The translations under genes and the position numbers were made by a program. From CAUZJO01 sp963580245 (GTDB lineage Bacteria > Sumerlaeota > Sumerlaeia > MVZB01), in the NCBI GenBank assembly GCA_963580245.1, contig CAUZJO010000025.1, positions 1 through 37,625 of the forward strand: a DNA stretch of 37,625 nt, read 5' to 3'. Positions 1-8,058 of the stretch are shown piece after piece. Numbering within the stretch: position 1 is the first letter of the stretch; each line of letters begins with the position of its first letter. The notes beneath the pieces are model-generated. The model was not told where the DNA came from. It ran no database searches and saw nothing but the letters and a program-made list of their open reading frames with translations.

Positions 1-2
1 TC

Positions 3-113
3 GACGCTCATAACAAGGGCCCCCGATCCATTACTTGGACCGCCAAGGCCGAGACGATTCTCGAAAAAGTCCGCCGCGCCCGCGCCACACTGGATAATCT
101 GCAACCAGCGTGA
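3..113 (+). mobile_element. 3' end of an IS630-type transposase gene (partial)
   Basis: An open frame enters from the left edge and stops at TGA 111-113. The 36 visible residues include ITWTAKAETILEKVRRARATL, cut here to its key pattern: a W-T-x-x-A-x-x-I-L-x-K-V-x-R stretch close to the C-terminus. This is how many IS630/Tc1-mariner-type transposases end, just after their DDE domain, so I read it as the tail of such a gene. The catalytic residues lie outside the window, so intactness cannot be judged. I did not identify a terminal inverted repeat in the 170 bases that follow. The assignment rests on a short match remembered from the family. Confidence 0.5.
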
Positions 114-281
114 GACACTACACTAGCTTGGCTTCTGATGTGGCCGCAATAAGGGCCGGGAGCAGCGGATTAATTCAAATGTGTTATACTGAAAGCTCCG
201 TAAGCCTAACCGATCCAGGAGAGAGACCCGGCCGCTCACGCTGAAAACGCGTCCGCTTGAATGGTTAACCTCTCAACCGAT

Positions 282-1199
282 TCACAAATCCCGCGCCGCC
301 CTGATCCCGTCGTGCTCGCTCAGCCGCGAACCCTCGTATTCAATCCCGATCCAGCCGTCGTATCCGTGCCCGTCCACGCAGATCTGGATCATGCGCTCGA
401 AATCGATCTTGGTTTCGTTGCCCTCCGCGTCGAAGTCGTAACATTTGGCGCTGACGGCCTTGGCGTGGGGCATCATCTTGTCGATCCTGTCGTAACGGTC
501 GACCTGCTGGGGGAAGTTGCCGAAACCGGGGAGCGTGCCGAAACGGGGCGAGTCGACGGACTCCATCAGGCGCGCGAGCATCTCCGGTTGCGATGAAGGG
601 CCGCCGTGGTTCTCGATAATGACGTTGATGTCTTCATCGGCGCCGTGTTCGACCAGTTCGCTGAACGTCTCGGCCGAGCGCCGGATCATGGATGTGGTCT
701 TGGCCGGCTCGGTCATCTCCTCGGCGGTGGCACCGACTCAATTGACGCGGATCGAATGGCAGCCCAGGTCGGCGGCGATCTGGATCCATTTGAGGTGGTT
801 GCGGACGGCCAGCCGGTGCTCGGCCCGGTCCGGATGCGCGAACGACCCCTCATCGTCGCACATGATCAGCAGCGGCTTGACCGCGTGTTTCTCACATTCG
901 GCCCGCATCCGGCCCACGTAACCCCCGGTCGGGACCTCGAACAGGGTATTGACGAACTCCAGACCGCCGATCCCGAACTCCTCGCGCAGCAGGCGCGGCG
1001 CGTCGATCATCTTGAACTCGCCGCCAAAAACCGACTTGTGCAGCGACCAAGCCGCCAGCGAAATCTCGAAGACCCGCTGCTTGGGTCCGCCCACTCGAGC
1101 CTTGCCGCCGCCGACGCAGCCCAGCAAACATGAACCGATCGCGGCTCCGACCGCGCTGTTCAGTAATTCGCGGCGCGTCAAATCCAGATGGCCTTTCAA
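282..1199 (-). pseudogene. Tat-lipoprotein sugar-phosphate isomerase/epimerase, interrupted by an in-frame TGA
   Basis: The frame reads as a xylose-isomerase-like TIM-barrel protein of the sugar phosphate isomerase/epimerase superfamily. Conserved pieces are SLAAWSLH near the start, LGCHSIRVN in the middle, then VIIENHGGPSS and a FGTLPGFGNF block. I place the start at TTG 1199, because AGGAG sits 9 bases upstream and the reading then opens with TRREL followed by a hydrophobic stretch and a CLLGC lipobox. That pattern fits a twin-arginine-exported lipoprotein. Codon 154 (738-740) is TGA, and the frame continues undamaged on both sides to a second stop at 282. Neighbouring genes end in TGA, so TGA is an ordinary stop here. 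The gene is therefore a very recent pseudogene, or the site is a base error; Gly GGA to TGA is one change. It lies 19 bases after ilvC on the same strand. Confidence 0.75.
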
Positions 1200-1218
1200 G
1201 GATCCGATCTCCTGGGGG

Positions 1219-2214
1219 CTACTTCCGTTTGAGCCACGGCATGTTGGAGCGCACCTCGGCACCGACTTTTTCGATCGGGTGTTCCTGTCCCAGACGCCGC
1301 CGGGCCTTGAAGCTGGCCATGTTGGCCTTCGCCTCGAGGATCCACTCGCGGGCGAATTGGCCGCTCTGGATCTCGTGGAGGATTCTTTTCATCTCGGCCT
1401 TGGTCTCGGGACCGACCACGCGCGGACCACGGGTCAAGTCCCCGTACTCGGCGGTGTTTGAGATCGAGTGGCGCATATTGGCGATGCCCCCCTCGTAGAT
1501 CAGGTCGACGATCAGTTTGACCTCATGGCAGCACTCGAAATAGGCCATCTCGGGGCTGTAGCCGGCCTCGACCAGCGTCTCGAACCCCGCCTGGATCAGC
1601 GAGGTCAGCCCGCCGCACAGGACCACCTGCTCGCCAAACAGGTCGGTCTCGACCTCCTCGCGGAACGTCGTCTCATAGACCCCGGCCCGCGTCCCGCCGG
1701 TCGCCTTGGCCTGGGCCAGCGCCAGCTCCAGCGCCTTGCCCGAGGCGTTCTGGTGGACGGCCACCAGGCTGGGCACCCCGCCGCCCTCCTCGAAGGTGCG
1801 TCGCACGAGATGGCCCGGACCCTTGGGGGCCATCATCCAGACGTCGATGTCGGGGGCCGGCTCGATCTGCGAGAAATGGATAGAAAATCCGTGGCTGAAG
1901 ACCAGCGCTTTTCCGGCTTTGACGTGCGGCTTGATGTCTCGTTCGTAGAGGTCGGCCTGGAGCTCGTCGGGGATCAGGATCTGGATGATGTCGGCCTGTT
2001 TGGCGGCCTCGGCGGCCGAGACCGGCTCGAAGCCGTGCTCGACGGCCAGATCGTGGTTGGCCGACCCCTTGCGCTGGCCGACGATAACCTGGACGCCGCT
2101 GTCGCGCAGGTTTTGAGCTTGGGCGTGGCCCTGGCTACCGTAGCCGATGATCGCGATCGTCTTGCACGCCAGGTGGGCCAGGTCGGCGTCGTTGTCATAA
2201 TAGAGCTTGGCCAT
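1219..2214 (-). CDS. ilvC: ketol-acid reductoisomerase (NADP+)
   Basis: Converts 2-acetolactate or 2-aceto-2-hydroxybutyrate to the dihydroxy acid in valine, leucine and isoleucine synthesis, using NAD(P)H and Mg2+. At 331 residues it is the short class I form. The N-terminal Rossmann motif GYGSQGHAQAQNL (about residues 24-36) is followed by VGQRKGSANHD, whose Arg and Ser residues are typical of an NADPH phosphate-binding loop. The all-helical C-terminal part has the metal-ligand blocks ETDLFGEQ and YFECCHEVKLIVDLIYEGG and the SNTAEYGD stretch. GAGGAG lies 8 bases before the ATG. No ilvB, ilvN or leuA gene is adjacent, and no T-box or leader-peptide attenuator was recognised upstream. The broken epimerase gene follows closely and may share the transcript. 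Confidence 0.97.
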   Translation of the reverse strand: MAKLYYDNDADLAHLACKTIAIIGYGSQGHAQAQNLRDSGVQVIVGQRKGSANHDLAVEHGFEPVSAAEAAKQADIIQILIPDELQADLYERDIKPHVKAGKALVFSHGFSIHFSQIEPAPDIDVWMMAPKGPGHLVRRTFEEGGGVPSLVAVHQNASGKALELALAQAKATGGTRAGVYETTFREEVETDLFGEQVVLCGGLTSLIQAGFETLVEAGYSPEMAYFECCHEVKLIVDLIYEGGIANMRHSISNTAEYGDLTRGPRVVGPETKAEMKRILHEIQSGQFAREWILEAKANMASFKARRRLGQEHPIEKVGAEVRSNMPWLKRK

Positions 2215-2590
2215 GGGTCGGTTCTCCTCGCTACCCGTTATGAGTCCTCTTTCGATACCATGTTCGGCATATCACGGTCCGGGCCCTAAACCTAAGTCCC
2301 CGCCTGCCGAAGTGCAAGCTAATATGGCGGGGGCCCGCCTCGACCCACGGACAGGGGGTGAAGGACCAGCGAAATCCAGCCACCGGCCAAAACGCCCCTC
2401 GGTCCCCAGGCGACTGACTCATTTTTAGAATTAGCGACCTCCGACCGTCTATCATTTTGATACACCTCAAGACCGGAGTACACAATTTTTGTGCATACGT
2501 GGTCCCCCAGTTCCGCAGAAGCCCATGAAAACAGAGATATTTTACGAAAAATAACGGCATTTTCGTGATTTTCGACTTTGCCTTGTGCCA

Positions 2591-2610
2591 TGTCGTTTGA
2601 TGGTACGACA
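2591..2610. promoter_or_regulatory. inverted repeat, possible operator
   Basis: TGTCGT (2591-2596) and ACGACA (2605-2610) are exact reverse complements separated by 8 bases. TATAGA at 2616-2621 follows on the plus strand and could be a -10 box, but no convincing -35 box exists. A dimeric repressor site is one reading; chance is another. Confidence 0.25.
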
Positions 2611-3002
2611 CTTGCTATAGAAGCCCGCTTGAGTATCGAAGCGAAGGCGACAGCAACCCTTTCAGATACTCGACAGACCTTAGGAGGATTTGGAAGGCCG
2701 TCGTTTCGATTTTTACCAGACAGATGAGCGGGGTCTAGATGTCGCGGCACTCCACGACCAGTTTTGCGTGAACGCCACCTGCTTTGAAGGGGCCCTAATC
2801 AACCGGCGCCGCAAGTGCCCCGTTCGAGGTCCCAGCACCCGGCTGTCGGGCGTTTTCGGGGTCGTCGCTTCCGCCAGCGGTGACCATGCCGGTCCCCCCG
2901 GTTGACAGGAAGTATCATCTGCCGCCAGGGGGGGGTGAACCCTCGCGTAGCAACTATAAGGGTTCCATAAGCGCTTCCCTCTCACTGGGCCTTATGGTGA
3001 TC

Positions 3003-3046
3003 GGGCCGTGATGGTATCAGGTTCTACATCACGGCCCCCTTTTTTT
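3003..3046 (+). terminator. intrinsic (rho-independent) terminator
   Basis: A perfect 11-bp stem, GGGCCGTGATG (3003-3013) with CATCACGGCCC (3027-3037), has a 13-base loop and runs straight into CC and seven T (3040-3046). This is a textbook plus-strand terminator. No plus-strand gene lies upstream of it in the preceding 2.9 kb except the transposase tail at the edge, so it must end either a non-coding transcript from about 2.6-3.0 kb or an attenuated leader of the pseudopilin operon. Confidence 0.85.
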
Positions 3047-3297
3047 CTCTCGCTCCGGCTTGATGGGGGGGGTCGGCGCGCATACAGCCGCGCGGCATGT
3101 TGACAGCCGGGCCGCGCGAGGCTAGCCTCGATCGCCGGTCTCAACCCAATAAACGGGCGCGCATTCGGAGGAGTCGATCTGCGGCGAGAGCCGTCACCAA
3201 TTCGGAAGTCTATCCCGGCCCGAGAAAAAGGTGTGGATCGGGATCGCGTTGGCCTATACTGTTACGTGGTGAAGTCGTTGTCTCTAGGTTGTACTGG

Positions 3298-3906
3298 ATG
3301 GTCTTTTCACCCGTCACCCGATCCCAAAGTCCTGCTCCGTCAGGATCCGACCTCAGGGCCGCTCGCCGGTGTCGACGGGGGTTCAGCGTGCTGGAGTTCA
3401 TCACGACCGTTGTGATCAGCATGATCCTGGCCACGATTGCCTTCTCGGGCTTTCGGCTTTATGAGCGCGATTTGCCCGCCCGCGCACTCGCCAAACGAAT
3501 CAATCATGCCTTTTCATCGGCGCGCGCGTTCGCGATCGCGCAGAACACCATCTATTCGGTCCAGATTGACCTGGAACATGAAAACTTTTGGATCGACGAG
3601 ACCGACGGTCTGGGCAACCCCCTGGTGCCCAAGGTCGTCCGGCCCGAACGGTTCGACGAAAAGGTCCAGGTCGAGTCGGTGCTGTTCGGGCTCAATCCCG
3701 CCGATCCGTCCCAGGGGCCGATCCCCATCCGGTTTCTGCCCGATGGGAGCAGCGACGACGTGACAATCTATTTGAAGTTGCTCGGGGCAACCGGCGACGA
3801 CCCCCATCAGATCCAGACGGTGCGCCTCTACGGCCCCACGGGGATGAGCAAAGTCTTTGAAAACGTAAGACTTCCACTGGCCGCGGCGGATGGACCCACG
3901 ACATGA
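3298..3906 (+). CDS. GspH/type IV pilin-like pseudopilin
   Basis: A 202-residue protein with a type III (prepilin) signal. A basic leader ends in RRG (G28), cleavage is expected before F29, and Glu sits at +5 (E33) at the head of a roughly 20-residue hydrophobic helix. The rest is a globular minor-pilin-sized domain rich in beta-type sequence. ATG 3298 was chosen because it gives a sensible 28-residue leader; the longer frame to 3097 adds only arginine-rich sequence. It is the first gene of four that overlap: its TGA shares ATGA (3903-3906) with the next start. GspH-type is inferred from order and length; FimT-like is equally possible. Confidence 0.75.
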   Translation: MVFSPVTRSQSPAPSGSDLRAARRCRRGFSVLEFITTVVISMILATIAFSGFRLYERDLPARALAKRINHAFSSARAFAIAQNTIYSVQIDLEHENFWIDETDGLGNPLVPKVVRPERFDEKVQVESVLFGLNPADPSQGPIPIRFLPDGSSDDVTIYLKLLGATGDDPHQIQTVRLYGPTGMSKVFENVRLPLAAADGPTT

Positions 3907-4352
3907 ACGGCACGACTCGACAGATCACGGACCACGGACCCAATAAGGGGATCAGCCTCATCGAAGTGCTCGTGGGGCTGGCCATCCTGATGGCTGGACT
4001 ATTGACGGTCGCGGCGGCCTTTCCCAGGATCATCGCCGCCCAGCACGACGCCGAGCTGCTGACCATGGCCGCCGCCCTGGCCCAGATGAAATCCGAGGAA
4101 ATCCGCCGAGACAACGACCGAAGCGGCGTCTACCTGGACAGAATCCGAAACCTGACCGAACCGACGGTCCCCGTCACGTTCCCCCACGAACCTCGCCTGA
4201 GCTACTCCTTGAGCGGCGTTTCGGTGTTGCATACAGGCGATGCCGACCCGGCCGACCCGCGCGCCATGCCCGGCGTGGCTCGCGTGATCATTCGGCTGGC
4301 GCCGACGTTCGACCCCGACCAGGATGTGATTTATGAGCTGCGATTCAATTAG
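3903..4352 (+). CDS. GspI/PilV-like pseudopilin
   Basis: A 149-residue prepilin-like protein. The short leader ends NKG (G16); the mature protein begins ISLIEVLVGLAIL with Glu at +5 (E21). The cleaved G and E5 fit processing and methylation by a PilD/GspO-type prepilin peptidase, which is not encoded in this window. The motif SLIEVLVGLAIL is typical of GspI and PilV proteins, which sit at the tip of the pseudopilus. Its start codon overlaps the stop of the upstream pseudopilin (ATGA), and its 3' end overlaps the next gene by 20 bases, implying translational coupling and fixed stoichiometry. Confidence 0.78.
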   Translation: MNGTTRQITDHGPNKGISLIEVLVGLAILMAGLLTVAAAFPRIIAAQHDAELLTMAAALAQMKSEEIRRDNDRSGVYLDRIRNLTEPTVPVTFPHEPRLSYSLSGVSVLHTGDADPADPRAMPGVARVIIRLAPTFDPDQDVIYELRFN

Positions 4353-5259
4353 CCGCATCTCCAGAACCGAGGCCGACCGCGGGATGTCGATGGTCGAGCT
4401 CCTCGTCGCCCTGACCATCGCGTCGGCCTTCCTGTCGGGCGTCTACATGACGTTTATCCAGATCATCAGGGCCCACGACGCGGCCGAGGCCCGGCGCGAG
4501 GCCATTCGCAACGCACGCGTGGCGTTGGACCAGGTCGCCGATGATTTCAAACAGCTCGATGCCGTGATTTCCCAGTTGGTCGGCATCGATATAGTCCTCC
4601 CGTTCGGCGACGGTCTGGATAACGACGGCGACGGCATGATCGATGAGGAGGTGGTCGACGGATTGAACAATGACTTCACGCCCGACTCGCCCGCGCCGCT
4701 CAATAGCGATCGGCATGCCCAAATCGACGACGACCTGTTCGAGCGGCCGCTGTTCGTCAATCGCTTCGACCTGGGCGATGCCGACGTTGACGAAGACGTG
4801 CTCTTCGGCCGCGACCTCGTCACGCTGCGCATCCTGCCCTCGGTGCCCACGCCGGAAGTGATCACCAAGACCGTCCGCTATTTCATTGGTGAATTCGACA
4901 ACCAGGACAACGTCTTATTGCGCCAGACCGAGATTTTTCGCGAGAGCCAGGAGCCCCTGTTTGGCGTCGCGCCGCTGGCCTTCGGCGTGTTGTCGTTCGA
5001 CCTGTTGTATTGGGACCCCAATGCTGCCCCCGAAAGCCAGGGATGGGTGACCACCTGGAATTCAAACGAGGCACACGTCTTCAATCCACCGCAGCTCTCC
5101 CTTCCGGCCAGCGTCTATCTCCGTCTGGCGATGACGGCCGATACGCGCCCGGAGGAACTGACGGCGAACGGACAGCCGGTTGATACGATCGTTGCATGGA
5201 CCATGGTCAACATCGAGCAGACGATCAATGACGGAAACTTCCCAAGGCCCACGCTATGA
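4333..5259 (+). CDS. GspJ-like pseudopilin with a calcium-loop motif
   Basis: A 308-residue prepilin-like protein. The leader ends RG (G17), and the mature end MSMVELLVALTIA has Glu at +5 (E22), as in GspJ/PilW proteins. At about residues 96-105 the sequence DNDGDGMIDE has the D-x-D-x-D-G-x-x-D/E spacing of EF-hand or dockerin-like calcium loops. The related GspK downstream carries the same kind of loop. The remainder is the large beta-rich domain expected of GspJ, though longer than the usual roughly 200 residues. The start overlaps the previous gene by 20 bases and the stop overlaps the gspK start (ATGA 5256-5259). Confidence 0.75.
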   Translation: MSCDSISRISRTEADRGMSMVELLVALTIASAFLSGVYMTFIQIIRAHDAAEARREAIRNARVALDQVADDFKQLDAVISQLVGIDIVLPFGDGLDNDGDGMIDEEVVDGLNNDFTPDSPAPLNSDRHAQIDDDLFERPLFVNRFDLGDADVDEDVLFGRDLVTLRILPSVPTPEVITKTVRYFIGEFDNQDNVLLRQTEIFRESQEPLFGVAPLAFGVLSFDLLYWDPNAAPESQGWVTTWNSNEAHVFNPPQLSLPASVYLRLAMTADTRPEELTANGQPVDTIVAWTMVNIEQTINDGNFPRPTL

Positions 5260-8045
5260 ACCCCCGTCGATTCAGGACAGCGCGCTTGCTTCACCCCGCC
5301 CACCGGCGACGCGGATCGGTGTTTATCATCGTCGTGGTGATCTTGACGGTCCTGGCCCTGCTGGGGATTGCGATGAGCTATTCAACGCGGATGGAGTTGC
5401 TGGCCTCGCGCAACTGGGCGAACACCATTCAATCCAAAACCGCCGCGGCCACCGGCTTGCCCGTGTTCCAATCCGGCTCGCCACGAGAGGTCGGGCCGTT
5501 GAGCCAAAACTCGCTGGGGCTCGAGCTGTCGAACCCCCTGGAACCGGTCCGGTTGAACTTGGAGCTGTCCGAAGAGGACCGCCGGGCCATGATCAGCGGG
5601 CATGCCGCCGTCGCCCAGGCACAAAGGGCCGATCCAGGCCAGGTGCCCCCGCGTTTGGTGAGGTTTATCAGCGGAGCGGATTCGCTGGCTGAAGTGGACA
5701 TGCAGGACACCTCGGCCCTGTTCAATATCAACGCCGTGGCACCGGTCTCCGAGATAAACATGCTCGGTTCGATTGACCAAGCCGACAACAGGCGCTCCCC
5801 GAAGTCTCCGGTCATCGTGAACGTGGATATGCTTGCCCGTTTGATCGCCGGCGTCGCCCAAGCACGTGGAGTAACCCTTGAGGTCGATCCCAAAAAATTG
5901 GCCCTCGCGATCGCGGCGAGGCGCATGGGGCCCGATATGCGGCCCGGGCAGGCCGGCCACGATGACAATGCCAACGGGAGCCAGCGCGCGATTGAATGGG
6001 CCCAGAAGACCGCCGGCCTGGTCGAGCAACAGCGTATGCAAGGCTCACCCGAACTGGCCGTCAGCCGTCCCGTGGTTCTGGCGCTGCCGGAGGCCCCGAT
6101 TACGGAAGACGGGCTCGATAATGATTATGACGGGCAGGTGGACGAGGGCAACGAGGGGGTGGATGAACCGGGGGAAATCCCGACCGACATGCGGGTCGGT
6201 CCGGTTGGGGACGACCGTCCCTACCATTCGCTGGGTGAGTTGATGTCGATCCCCGGAATGACCCCGGCGCTGTACCGGGCCCTCGCCCCACACCTGACGG
6301 TCCTCTCGGTCTCCTACGCCGCCTTTGATCTGTCTCAACCGCTAGGCAACGGCGCCGCGTCCAATCTGGGGTTCCCTCAGGTCGACCCTAACACGGCCTC
6401 GCCCGAGCAGATGATGGAAGTTCTGCACCGGCGGTTGCCCGACGCCCCCAAACCCCTGTTGGCCCAATTCGCGGTCAACCTGGTCGACCGCCGCGACGAG
6501 GACCAGGAGCCAACCAAATTCGCGTTCGAGAACCACGATTACCACGGGTTCGAAATCAATCCCGTGATCAACGAGGTCTGCCCCGATACGTCATCCTTCG
6601 ATGAGCAGGGCGACGATGGCCAGTACATCGAGCTGCACAACCCGTATTCCCACACCATAAACCTTTCGGGCTGGAAGATCAGGGGCGCGGGACCGGAATT
6701 GAGCTTGCAGGGCTCGCTGCCCGCGGGCGGATACTTGGTATTGACCGATGATTACAATAATCAGCTCGATCCCACGCCCGAACACGCGCCGGGGCAGGGA
6801 TCGTTTTACAACATCTTCAGCGTGGTGCCGACCGGCCCCCACAAACGGCTGGAAGAGTATATACAGCTTGACCTGATCAATGAGTTCGGGGAGGTCAAGT
6901 TGATCAATCCGCGGGGCCGGGAGGTCGACGTTTTCGCCTATGAGGACGGCCGCTGGACGGGCGCGCCAAAGTCGTTCCAGCGCGATGATCCCCGACTGCG
7001 CGCTTCGCTCAAGGCAATGGCCTCCCCCCTGGCGCCCAACCGCGTGCTCGACAGCAAATCCCGGTTGTCCCAGGCCATCGGAATTCAGGAGAATTGGCAG
7101 GATCAACCCTTCCGCGGCGCGTTGGAGACCATGCTGGTCAGTTCCGCGTTCTACCGGCCGGACCCCGAGGGTGACGGGCCGCGGATCCACGGCGCTCAGC
7201 TCCCCGTGCTGAACGCGTCGCGCTCCGATCAGCTCGACGTTCGCATCGTAGACTGCTTCAGGATCGGCGCGATCATACCCAAGCCTCTCCGGAACGCCCA
7301 CACACCAGAACCGGTGCGGGTCAGCACCATCGGGGCGCGCAGAGACGCCTCGGGTCGGCAACGTCGGCTCAACCAACCGATTGAGCCGCCACGGTGCTTC
7401 GTAACACATGGCCGGTTCAACCTGAACACGGCCTCATTGGGCGTCCTATCAACCCTGCCGGGCATGACGCGAAATCTGTTGGCGCGCATCCACGAATCGC
7501 GCATGTTGCTCGATCAACTTCAACTTGGATATCAGAACGTTGCGCTGGAGGGACTCAACTCCGAACAGGCTTGGGAGGACCGCAATCCCTTGCTGTATCC
7601 GCGTTGGCGCAACTTGTCGGATTTCCTGCTCGATGAGGTGATCTGGGCCGGGCGACCACTCTATGACCGTCTCGATACGGCTTATCCCTTTGCTCGGCTG
7701 ATCACGACCCATTCCGTGTCGATCCAACTCAATACCACCAGCCGTCCGGCCGCCCCGCCCGACACGCTCCAACGGGGGCGCCGTCCCAGCGTGGCGCGCG
7801 CCGAACGCATCCTGATCGGCGACCGCGGCGTGATCGAGATGATTGGCTTCCGCTATCACCGGTCACACCTGACGGCCTTCGGCGATCCGGACCTGCGCTA
7901 CTCAATGCCCGTCGCCGCGACGGCCGTGCAGCAATTCCTGACCGATCAACGCCTGGCCCCGCGCCCGACCGGCGCCGTCTCGACCGCGATGGCGGCCCGC
8001 CGTGAAGTGTCGATTAATCGCACGGCATCGACGGGCCCGCGCTGA
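5256..8045 (+). CDS. gspK: very large GspK-like pseudopilin with an embedded lamin-tail domain
   Basis: A 929-residue protein, about three times the usual GspK length. The leader ends RRRG (G20), and the mature N-terminus SVFIIVVVILTVLALL lacks Glu at +5, as GspK proteins do. Family landmarks follow: a calcium-type loop DNDYDGQVDE (288-297), HSLGELMSIPGMTPALYRAL (about 324-343), and VDPNTAS (376-382), the N-T-A motif of the GspK helical domain. Residues about 434-563 read as a lamin-tail (LTD) domain, with V-I-N-E-V, then Q-Y-I-E-L-H-N-P, L-S-G-W-K-I and G-G-Y-L-V-L-T-D. A second NLNTASLGVLSTLPGM block at about 722-737 repeats the N-T-A helical motif. GspK caps the pseudopilus tip through GspI and GspJ; the LTD insertion suggests an adhesive or ligand-binding addition. 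It is the last gene of the operon, convergent with the next gene. Confidence 0.85.
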   Translation: MNPRRFRTARLLHPAHRRRGSVFIIVVVILTVLALLGIAMSYSTRMELLASRNWANTIQSKTAAATGLPVFQSGSPREVGPLSQNSLGLELSNPLEPVRLNLELSEEDRRAMISGHAAVAQAQRADPGQVPPRLVRFISGADSLAEVDMQDTSALFNINAVAPVSEINMLGSIDQADNRRSPKSPVIVNVDMLARLIAGVAQARGVTLEVDPKKLALAIAARRMGPDMRPGQAGHDDNANGSQRAIEWAQKTAGLVEQQRMQGSPELAVSRPVVLALPEAPITEDGLDNDYDGQVDEGNEGVDEPGEIPTDMRVGPVGDDRPYHSLGELMSIPGMTPALYRALAPHLTVLSVSYAAFDLSQPLGNGAASNLGFPQVDPNTASPEQMMEVLHRRLPDAPKPLLAQFAVNLVDRRDEDQEPTKFAFENHDYHGFEINPVINEVCPDTSSFDEQGDDGQYIELHNPYSHTINLSGWKIRGAGPELSLQGSLPAGGYLVLTDDYNNQLDPTPEHAPGQGSFYNIFSVVPTGPHKRLEEYIQLDLINEFGEVKLINPRGREVDVFAYEDGRWTGAPKSFQRDDPRLRASLKAMASPLAPNRVLDSKSRLSQAIGIQENWQDQPFRGALETMLVSSAFYRPDPEGDGPRIHGAQLPVLNASRSDQLDVRIVDCFRIGAIIPKPLRNAHTPEPVRVSTIGARRDASGRQRRLNQPIEPPRCFVTHGRFNLNTASLGVLSTLPGMTRNLLARIHESRMLLDQLQLGYQNVALEGLNSEQAWEDRNPLLYPRWRNLSDFLLDEVIWAGRPLYDRLDTAYPFARLITTHSVSIQLNTTSRPAAPPDTLQRGRRPSVARAERILIGDRGVIEMIGFRYHRSHLTAFGDPDLRYSMPVAATAVQQFLTDQRLAPRPTGAVSTAMAARREVSINRTASTGPR

Positions 8046-8058
8046 ATCCGTATACCCT

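Larger units (their letters stand above)
2215..3297. other. gene-poor region between ilvC and the pseudopilin operon
   Basis: About 1.1 kb without a convincing gene. Open frames here (for example 2319-2750 minus) are basic, low-complexity translations with no recognisable domain and no good ribosome site. It contains the 5' region of ilvC, an inverted repeat at 2591-2610, two runs of eight G (2928-2935 and 3065-3072) and a strong plus-strand terminator at 3003-3046. TATACT at 3255-3260 could be the -10 box of the pseudopilin operon, 38 bases before its ATG, but the -35 match is poor. No tRNA, tmRNA, 6S RNA or RNase P signature was recognised. Confidence 0.5.

Noticed and set aside
738..740. 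TGA read as an amino acid (selenocysteine or code change)
   Set aside because: Other genes here end in TGA, the position is not a known Sec site, and no SECIS-like hairpin was recognised after it.
1468..2289. 273-codon plus-strand frame opposite ilvC
   Set aside because: Repetitive Gly/Leu/Asp shadow of ilvC with no domain.
2319..2750. 143-codon minus-strand frame upstream of ilvC
   Set aside because: No domain, no ribosome site, irregular composition.
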